A stretch of DNA of 16,360 bases, taken from contig SLKW01000350.1 of the NCBI GenBank assembly GCA_007134405.1, forward strand, positions 1 through 16,360, read 5' to 3'. Position numbers and translations under genes: made by a program. This DNA comes from Paracoccaceae bacterium (GTDB lineage Bacteria > Pseudomonadota > Alphaproteobacteria > Rhodobacterales > Rhodobacteraceae). Below are positions 1-4,598 of the stretch, in pieces (the stretch's first letter is position 1; each line of letters starts with the position of its first letter). The notes below the pieces were generated by a model that was not told where the DNA came from, made no database searches, and saw only the letters and a program-made list of their open reading frames with translations.

Positions 1-918
1 ATCTGCGGCACCGACGTCCATATCTGGAACTGGGACGACTGGGCGCGCGCCACGGTGCCGGTGCCGCTGGTCGTCGGCCACGAATTCTGCGGCACCGTCG
101 CCGACACGGGCAGCGCCGTCACCCGCTTCCGCCCCGGCCAGCGCGTCTCGGGCGAGGGGCATATCGTCTGCGGACAATGCCGCAACTGCCGCGCCGGGCG
201 GGGGCATCTGTGCCGCAACACCAAGGGCGTTGGCGTCCAGCGCGCGGGGGCCTTCGCTGAATACCTCTGCCTGCCGCAGGAAAACGTCGTGCCGATCCCC
301 GACGACATCCCCGACGAGGTTGCGGCGATCTTCGACCCGCTGGGCAACGGCGTCCACACGGCGCTCTCCTTCGATCTGGTGGGCGAGGACGTGCTGGTCA
401 CCGGCGCGGGCCCCATCGGCATCATGGGCGCGCTCATTGCGCAGCGGGCGGGGGCGCGGAAGGTTCTCATCACCGACCTCAACGAGAGCCGGCTCAAGCT
501 CGCCACCGAGATGGGTATCGCGCATACGCTCAACCCCGCGCGCGAAACGCTCGGCGACCGGATGGCCGCGATGGGCATGACCGAGGGCTTCGATGTCGGG
601 CTCGAGATGTCGGGCGCGGCCACCGCCTTCCGGCAGATGATCGACGCGATGAACAATGGCGGCAAGGTCGCGATCCTCGGCATCGCGCCGGCGGCGTTCG
701 AGATCGACTGGAACAAGGTCATCTTCAAGATGCTCACGCTCAAGGGCATCTATGGCCGCGAGATGTTTGAAACCTGGTACAAGATGATCGCGCTGGTGCA
801 GTCGGGGCTGGACGTGACGCCCCTGATCACCCACCGCCTGCCGGTCGAGCGGTTCGACGAGGGCATGGCCGACATGCGCGCCGGGCGCTCGGGCAAGGTC
901 GTTCTCGACTGGGCCTGA
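1..918 (+). CDS. tdh: L-threonine 3-dehydrogenase, 5'-truncated by window edge
   Basis: Zinc- and NAD-dependent medium-chain dehydrogenase that oxidises L-threonine to 2-amino-3-ketobutyrate in the cytoplasm. The reading frame is open from base 1, so 305 C-terminal residues are visible. The family is about 341 long, so roughly 36 residues lie upstream. The first visible residues, ICGTDVH, contain the catalytic-zinc Cys. GHE follows, then the structural-zinc cysteine cluster CGQCRNC...HLC, then the NAD-binding GAGPIG loop. The stretches [12 protein letters not shown] and [14 protein letters not shown] are characteristic of Tdh rather than other zinc alcohol dehydrogenases. The GTG at 55 is internal and should not be taken as the start. 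Its usual partner kbl would be expected upstream, outside the window (inference). The stop is followed by three further in-frame TGA codons 12 bases apart. Confidence 0.95.
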   Translation: MCGTDVHIWNWDDWARATVPVPLVVGHEFCGTVADTGSAVTRFRPGQRVSGEGHIVCGQCRNCRAGRGHLCRNTKGVGVQRAGAFAEYLCLPQENVVPIPDDIPDEVAAIFDPLGNGVHTALSFDLVGEDVLVTGAGPIGIMGALIAQRAGARKVLITDLNESRLKLATEMGIAHTLNPARETLGDRMAAMGMTEGFDVGLEMSGAATAFRQMIDAMNNGGKVAILGIAPAAFEIDWNKVIFKMLTLKGIYGREMFETWYKMIALVQSGLDVTPLITHRLPVERFDEGMADMRAGRSGKVVLDWA

Positions 919-963
919 CGCGGTTCCTGACGCGATTCATGACCCGCCCCCTGACCGGGCGGG
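916..963 (+). repeat. Four degenerate 12-bp units beginning TGAC at the tdh stop
   Basis: Starting at the tdh stop codon, TGAC recurs at 916, 928, 940 and 952. The units are TGACGCGGTTCC, TGACGCGATTCA, TGACCCGCCCCC and TGACCGGGCGGG. The first two share 9 of 12 bases. Because the period is a multiple of three, every TGA is in frame with tdh, giving four consecutive stops. This may be a slippage product; no function is claimed. Confidence 0.5.
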
Positions 964-987
964 GCGGCCCCGCCGCTGGACAGCGGT
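956..987 (+). terminator. GC-rich hairpins after tdh, possible weak terminator
   Basis: Two adjacent inverted repeats lie between tdh and the phosphate transporter gene. GGCGG (958-962) pairs with CCGCC (970-974), and the arms can extend inwards. CCGCT (973-977) pairs with AGCGG (982-986) around a GGAC loop. The two hairpins are mutually exclusive over 973-974. No U-tract follows, so this is not a canonical intrinsic terminator. Confidence 0.25.
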
Positions 988-1042
988 CCGCAAAACCGAC
1001 ACAACTCTGCGTCCCGGGCGAACAGGGGCAGGAGGGCGTTAC

Positions 1043-2701
1043 GTGTCCGGAACGGTGATCTTTCTCGAACTGGCCGGGGCGGTGGCGCTGCTGCTCTGGG
1101 CCACGCGAATGATCCAGACCGGCGTGCAGCGCGCCTTCGGTCACGTGCTCAAGGACAGCCTGCGCCAGGCGCTGGGGTCGGCCGGCGGGGCGGCGGCGGC
1201 GGGCGGCCTGCTGGCCATGGCGCTGCAAAGCGCCACGGCGGTCGCCATCATCGTCAGCGGCTTCACCGGCGCGGGCCTGGTGCCGGTGGCGCGGGCGATC
1301 ACCGCGCTTCTCGGCGCCGATCTGGGCTCGGCCCTGGTCGCCCTGATCCTGCAACTCGACCTGACGCTTCTGGTGCCGATCCTGCTTCTGATCGGGCTTC
1401 TTCTGTTCCGCAACGCCGGCAGCAAGCGCTGGCAGCAGGTCGGCCGCATCCTGCTCGGCGTCGGGCTTCTGCTGCTGGCGCTGCGGCTCATCGGCGCGGC
1501 GGCGCAGCCGATGCGCGACAGCGAACTTCTGCCGCTGATCCTCGACTATCTGGCCGAGGACTGGCTGACCGCCTTCGTCCTGGCGGCGCTGATGGCGCTT
1601 CTCTTCCATTCCTCGATCGCCTCGATCCTGGTCATCGCGGCGCTGGCGCAGCAGGGGCTGGTGCCGGCGGCGCTAATCCTGCCGGTGGTCCTGGGCATCA
1701 ATGCCGGCGCGGCACTCATCCCGGTCTACCTGACGCGCGGCATGGCCTATCCGGCGCGGCTGGTGCCGCTGGGCAATCTGATCCTGCGCGGCGGCGGGGC
1801 GCTTGCCGGCCTCGTCGCGCTCTTTTTCCTGCGGCCCGACGCCCTGGCGCTGGTGCCCGGCATCGACACGCCCGCCGCGCTCGCGGTCGGCGCGCATGTC
1901 GCCTTCAACGGATTGCTTCTCATCCTCGGGCTCGTGCTGGCCGACCCGCTGGCGCGGGGGCTGGCGGCGGTCTTCGCGCCGGGCGAAGCGCGCACCCCCC
2001 TGGGCGAGGTCCGCCAGACCGCGCTCAACGACTCCGACCTCGCCATGCCCTCGGTCGCCATCGCCAATGCGGCGCGCGAGCTCATGGTCATCTGCGAACG
2101 GGTCGAGACGATGATGACCCGCGTGCCCGCCCTCTACCGCAACCCCGACAAGGTCGATCTGACCGAGCTTCAGGGTCTTGATGACGAGGTCGACGCGATC
2201 CACACGGCGATCAAGCTCTACCTGTCGCGCATCCCCGACGACGCGCTCGATTCGAACGAGCTGGAACGCGTGAACGAGATCCTCGCCGCGACGATCAAGC
2301 TCGAACAGATCGCCGACATCATCACCCGCAACCTGGTCACCAAGGCGCAGAAGAAGGCCTCCCGCCGCGTCGATTTCTCCGCCGCCGGCTGGCAGGAACT
2401 CAGCGCCATGCATGCCGAGGTGCTGGCCAATACCCGCCGCGCCTTCTCGGTGGTGCTGTCGGGCGACGTCGATCTGGCCCGCGAACTGGCGCGCAGCAAG
2501 GAACGGCTGCGCGCGCTGGAACAGGAAAGCGAGATGCGCCATCTCGAACGCCTGCGCGCCGGCGATCCCCGAAGCCGCGAGACCTCGACCCTGCACATGG
2601 ACATCGTCCGCGACCTGAAAGAGATCAACTCGCTTCTGGTCTCGCTCACCTATCCGGTGCTCGACCGCGAAGGCATGCTCCGCCGCTCGCGCCTCGTCTG
2701 A
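1043..2701 (+). CDS. Na+/phosphate cotransporter family protein with PhoU-like C-terminal domain
   Basis: Inner-membrane protein of the Na/Pi cotransporter (NptA/SLC34-like, PF02690) family, predicted to import phosphate with sodium. The 552 residues divide into a hydrophobic part (about 1-305) and a soluble helical part (about 335-550). The membrane part shows the family's inverted-repeat signature twice: QSATAVAII at 62-70 followed by GADLGSA at 91-97, and HSSIASILVI at 189-198 followed by GINAGAA at 218-224. The C-terminal part resembles PhoU-type helical bundles often fused to this family. The GTG start is chosen because AGGAGGG lies 6 bases upstream. It stands alone: 124 bp separates it from tdh, and a long non-coding stretch follows. 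A phosphate link is strengthened by the pho-box-like array 177 bp after its stop, though that array faces away from this gene. Phosphate as substrate is family inference. Confidence 0.88.
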   Translation: MSGTVIFLELAGAVALLLWATRMIQTGVQRAFGHVLKDSLRQALGSAGGAAAAGGLLAMALQSATAVAIIVSGFTGAGLVPVARAITALLGADLGSALVALILQLDLTLLVPILLLIGLLLFRNAGSKRWQQVGRILLGVGLLLLALRLIGAAAQPMRDSELLPLILDYLAEDWLTAFVLAALMALLFHSSIASILVIAALAQQGLVPAALILPVVLGINAGAALIPVYLTRGMAYPARLVPLGNLILRGGGALAGLVALFFLRPDALALVPGIDTPAALAVGAHVAFNGLLLILGLVLADPLARGLAAVFAPGEARTPLGEVRQTALNDSDLAMPSVAIANAARELMVICERVETMMTRVPALYRNPDKVDLTELQGLDDEVDAIHTAIKLYLSRIPDDALDSNELERVNEILAATIKLEQIADIITRNLVTKAQKKASRRVDFSAAGWQELSAMHAEVLANTRRAFSVVLSGDVDLARELARSKERLRALEQESEMRHLERLRAGDPRSRETSTLHMDIVRDLKEINSLLVSLTYPVLDREGMLRRSRLV

Positions 2702-2719
2702 CGCGCATCTGACGCGCAT
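2698..2719 (+). repeat. Perfect 11-bp tandem duplication at the Na/Pi gene stop
   Basis: CTGACGCGCAT occurs at 2698-2708 and again immediately at 2709-2719. The first copy contains the stop codon of the cotransporter gene (2699-2701). It is an exact two-copy duplication with no evident role. Confidence 0.6.
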
Positions 2720-2721
2720 CC

Positions 2722-2743
2722 GGCGGGCGGCCGAAACCCGCCC
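2722..2743 (+). terminator. GC-rich hairpin after the Na/Pi cotransporter gene
   Basis: GGCGGG (2722-2727) can pair with CCCGCC (2737-2742) around a 9-base loop, or GGGCGG (2725-2730) with CCGCCC (2738-2743). It lies 21 bases after the stop codon. No T-tract follows. The downstream + strand is strongly C-rich and G-poor, which would better suit Rho-dependent termination than intrinsic termination. Confidence 0.3.
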
Positions 2744-3105
2744 CACGGCCCCGCGCGACACCCACACCGCGCCACAATCGGCCGCCCCCACCCCGCGCGG
2801 CGCGTCCCGAAACTGCCTACGAATGCGGCATCCGCAGCCGCCCGCACGCGCGCCCCGACCGCTTCCCGTCCTGCGCGAGTCCTACGCCTGTCCTACACGT
2901 GTCATACGTTTGTCATACGCTCTGTGTACGAATGTCATACGCCCTGTGACACGCATTTCCCCAACAAAACAAGGCCGATCCCCCCTCCCCTGCCCGCCGC
3001 GCCGCCCCTCCACCGCACGCCCCGTCAAGCCCCCGTTAACCACCCTGCGCGCGCCCCGGTTTGCGCCCCGCCCGGCCCGTGCGCAGCCCGGGCGCGACGG
3101 GCGGA
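2744..3105 (+). other. Gene-free intergenic region with C-rich blocks flanking the repeat array
   Basis: No convincing gene is seen in the ~490 bases between 2701 and 3191. Frames that stay open here have low-complexity Pro/Arg/Ala-rich translations and no ribosome binding site. On the + strand, about 2740-2820 and about 2974-3054 are dominated by C with few G. Such C>G bias is what Rho-utilisation sites look like in RNA, so read-through from the cotransporter gene, or a transcript started at the repeat array, could be terminated here. That role is inference. Confidence 0.45.
2878..2954 (+). promoter_or_regulatory. Tandem 11-bp direct-repeat array resembling an extended pho box
   Basis: Seven contiguous 11-base units fill 2878-2954: AGTCCTACGCC, TGTCCTACACG, TGTCATACGTT, TGTCATACGCT, CTGTGTACGAA, TGTCATACGCC and CTGTGACACGC. 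Units 3, 4 and 6 share the nine-base core TGTCATACG exactly. The TACG part keeps strict 11-bp phase in five units. The known PhoB operator is CTGTCATA-type half sites repeated every 11 bp in direct orientation, so this resembles several pho half sites in series, pointing along the + strand. The spacer is CG-containing rather than A/T-rich, which departs from the E. coli consensus. The next gene in that direction is the coiled-coil gene at 3191, 236 bp away. Another OmpR/PhoB-family regulator with 11-bp spacing is an alternative. Confidence 0.55.
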
Positions 3106-3109
3106 TTGC

Positions 3110-3134
3110 GGAACCAACTTTCGATGCTAAGGTT
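3110..3134 (+). promoter_or_regulatory. Possible ECF-sigma (EcfG-like) promoter for the coiled-coil gene
   Basis: GGAAC at 3110-3114 is followed after 16 bases by GGTT at 3131-3134. The alphaproteobacterial general-stress sigma factor EcfG recognises GGAAC-N16/17-CGTT, so this differs at one -10 base. A start just downstream would leave a leader of about 50 bases before the ATG at 3191. The motif is short and could be chance. It is also not known from this window whether the organism has EcfG. Confidence 0.25.
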
Positions 3135-3190
3135 TCGTTCATGTCGCCGTGCAGGCCAAGCACGCGCACTGACAAGCAGGGAGATCCGGA

Positions 3191-4354
3191 ATGGCGCAAG
3201 AAGCACAGAAGGAGTCGCGGTACCGTCTGATCGGCATCGCAGTCGTTGCCGTGGGACTGCTGGGTTGGCTTCTTGCCTTGTATTTCTGGTTCGCCTGGGC
3301 CGAGACGGAAAACGAACTCGACCGCCAGCTGGCGCTCAGCGGCACCGCCGAAGAGGTCGAAACCCGCCTCGAGGAACTGAACGTCCGGGTGACCACGCTG
3401 CGCTCGGAAGCCGAAGCCGCCGAAACCGAACGCGACGAAGGCGTCGGGGAACTGGAAGAGCTGCGCGCGCAACTGCAGGTGGCCCGCGACGAAGCCCAGG
3501 CCGAAGACGAGCGTGTGCAGGAGCTGCGCGACGAATACGAGACGCTCGAAGCCCAGCTTTCCGAGGGACGCGAGGAGCTGTCCGGGATCGAGGAAGGCCT
3601 GGAACGGTCGCGCGACGAGGTCGCCGAAGTCAGCCAGGAACTCTCTGAAGTCGGCGAACGCCTGGAAGAAGCACGCCGCCGCGAAGCCGATCTGCAGTCC
3701 GACATCGCCGACCTGACCGCCGAGCTCGCCGAACTCGCCGAAGAGGCCGCAGAGGCCGAAACGCGCGTTCAGGAAGCCCGCGAAGCCGAAGCCTCGCTCG
3801 AAGAGCGGGTCGCGGAAGCACGCGCCGAACTCGAAGAGATCGAAGGCAACCAGGAACGGCTCGAGCAGTCGGTCGAGACCCTGACCCAGCGCCGCGACGA
3901 ACTCGCCGATGAAACCCGCGCTTCGGAAGAGCAGATGGAAACGGTGCAGGAGATGGTCGTCGAGCTATCCGAAAAGCTTGCCGAACGCGCCGAACGCCTT
4001 GCCGCGCTGGAAGCCCGCATCGCCGAATCGCAACACGACGCCGGCGCCACGGCGCGCGCCGAAGCCGCCGGGCTCATTCCGGGCGAGCCCTACAGTCACG
4101 GCAATGTCGCCGCCACCTTCCGTCGCGACGGGACCTTCGTGATGGTCAATATCCGAAGCTCGCAATCCGTCTCGGGCCGCTACGAGCTCTCCGACGACAC
4201 CCTGACCCTGAGCGAGATGGAGGGCGATCTGCCGATGCCGGAGACCGAGATGCAGTGCGGCATCACCGCCGCGGATACGGGTTTCCGGCTGGAAGACACG
4301 GATGGTTCCTGCTCGTTTCTTGCGGATGTCGAATTCCTCCACGGCAACCCGTGA
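3191..4354 (+). CDS. Membrane-anchored long coiled-coil protein with C-terminal beta-rich domain, function unknown
   Basis: I do not recognise a named family. The 387 residues form three parts. A charged N-terminal tail and one hydrophobic helix (about 13-36) look like a signal anchor. A long, Glu/Arg/Ala-rich coiled coil spans about 40-285, with runs such as AELAELAEEAAEAE. A compact C-terminal region (about 295-387), rich in Gly and alternating polar/hydrophobic residues (FRRDGTFVMVNI, GRYELSDDTLTL), looks like a small beta-sandwich. That region holds the only two cysteines, Cys356 and Cys374, which could form a disulfide. Together this suggests a type II inner-membrane protein with the coiled coil and beta domain in the periplasm. 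The ATG at 3191 is preceded by GGGAG at a good distance. It is monocistronic by spacing. It may be under the GGAAC-type promoter and/or the 11-bp repeat array upstream. Similarity to SMC-like proteins would be coiled-coil composition only. Confidence 0.8.
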   Translation: MAQEAQKESRYRLIGIAVVAVGLLGWLLALYFWFAWAETENELDRQLALSGTAEEVETRLEELNVRVTTLRSEAEAAETERDEGVGELEELRAQLQVARDEAQAEDERVQELRDEYETLEAQLSEGREELSGIEEGLERSRDEVAEVSQELSEVGERLEEARRREADLQSDIADLTAELAELAEEAAEAETRVQEAREAEASLEERVAEARAELEEIEGNQERLEQSVETLTQRRDELADETRASEEQMETVQEMVVELSEKLAERAERLAALEARIAESQHDAGATARAEAAGLIPGEPYSHGNVAATFRRDGTFVMVNIRSSQSVSGRYELSDDTLTLSEMEGDLPMPETEMQCGITAADTGFRLEDTDGSCSFLADVEFLHGNP

Positions 4355-4421
4355 GGCAGAAAGACCGGTCCAAAACCACCCTTGAGATTTCTCTAAAGCC
4401 GAGCTGGGGCAGTCCTTCGCG

Positions 4422-4435
4422 ATTGCCTCGGCAAT
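4422..4435. repeat. Inverted repeat ATTGCC-TC-GGCAAT
   Basis: ATTGCC (4422-4427) and GGCAAT (4430-4435) are perfect inverted copies separated by two bases. They lie between the coiled-coil gene and the ABC operon. The element could be a small operator-like dyad or part of the transcript end of the upstream gene. No T-tract follows, so a terminator is not favoured. Confidence 0.35.
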
Positions 4436-4488
4436 GTGGGAAAGCCGCGCACGACGCCAACATGCGCATCATCTCGATTTGAGCGCGG

Positions 4489-4521
4489 TTGCGACATCGT
4501 TGCACGCCGCTTGGTTTGCGC
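4489..4521 (+). promoter_or_regulatory. Three helically phased TTGC/TTGG repeats upstream of the ABC operon
   Basis: TTGC at 4489, TTGC at 4500 and TTGG at 4511 head three consecutive 11-base units, and a TGTCG pair follows at 4544 and 4554. The stretch lies 80-110 bases before the binding-protein start, where an activator site would be expected. Only four bases are conserved per unit, so chance is a real possibility. No clear -35/-10 pair can be assigned here. Confidence 0.2.
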
Positions 4522-4598
4522 GGTATCGGATTATCCCCTAACGTGTCGAACGTTGTCGCACTGAACCGACGCCCGTTGATGCGCTGAGAGGGAGCGAC

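Noticed and set aside
1673..2791. 372-codon minus-strand frame opposite the Na/Pi gene
   Set aside because: Antisense shadow of a well-recognised transporter; no motifs.
2878..2954. CRISPR array or plasmid-type iterons
   Set aside because: Units are 11 bp with no spacers, and no cas, rep or AT-rich origin is nearby.
3035..3045. CtrA site (GTTAACC)
   Set aside because: Only a single half site is present; no second TTAA at the required spacing.
2823..3230. 135-codon plus-strand frame across the intergenic region
   Set aside because: Pro/Arg-rich translation, runs through the 11-bp array and into the coiled-coil gene, no ribosome binding site.
4511..4545. Sigma-70 promoter for the ABC operon
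   Set aside because: TTGGTT has no acceptable -10 at 16-18 bp spacing, so no promoter is called.
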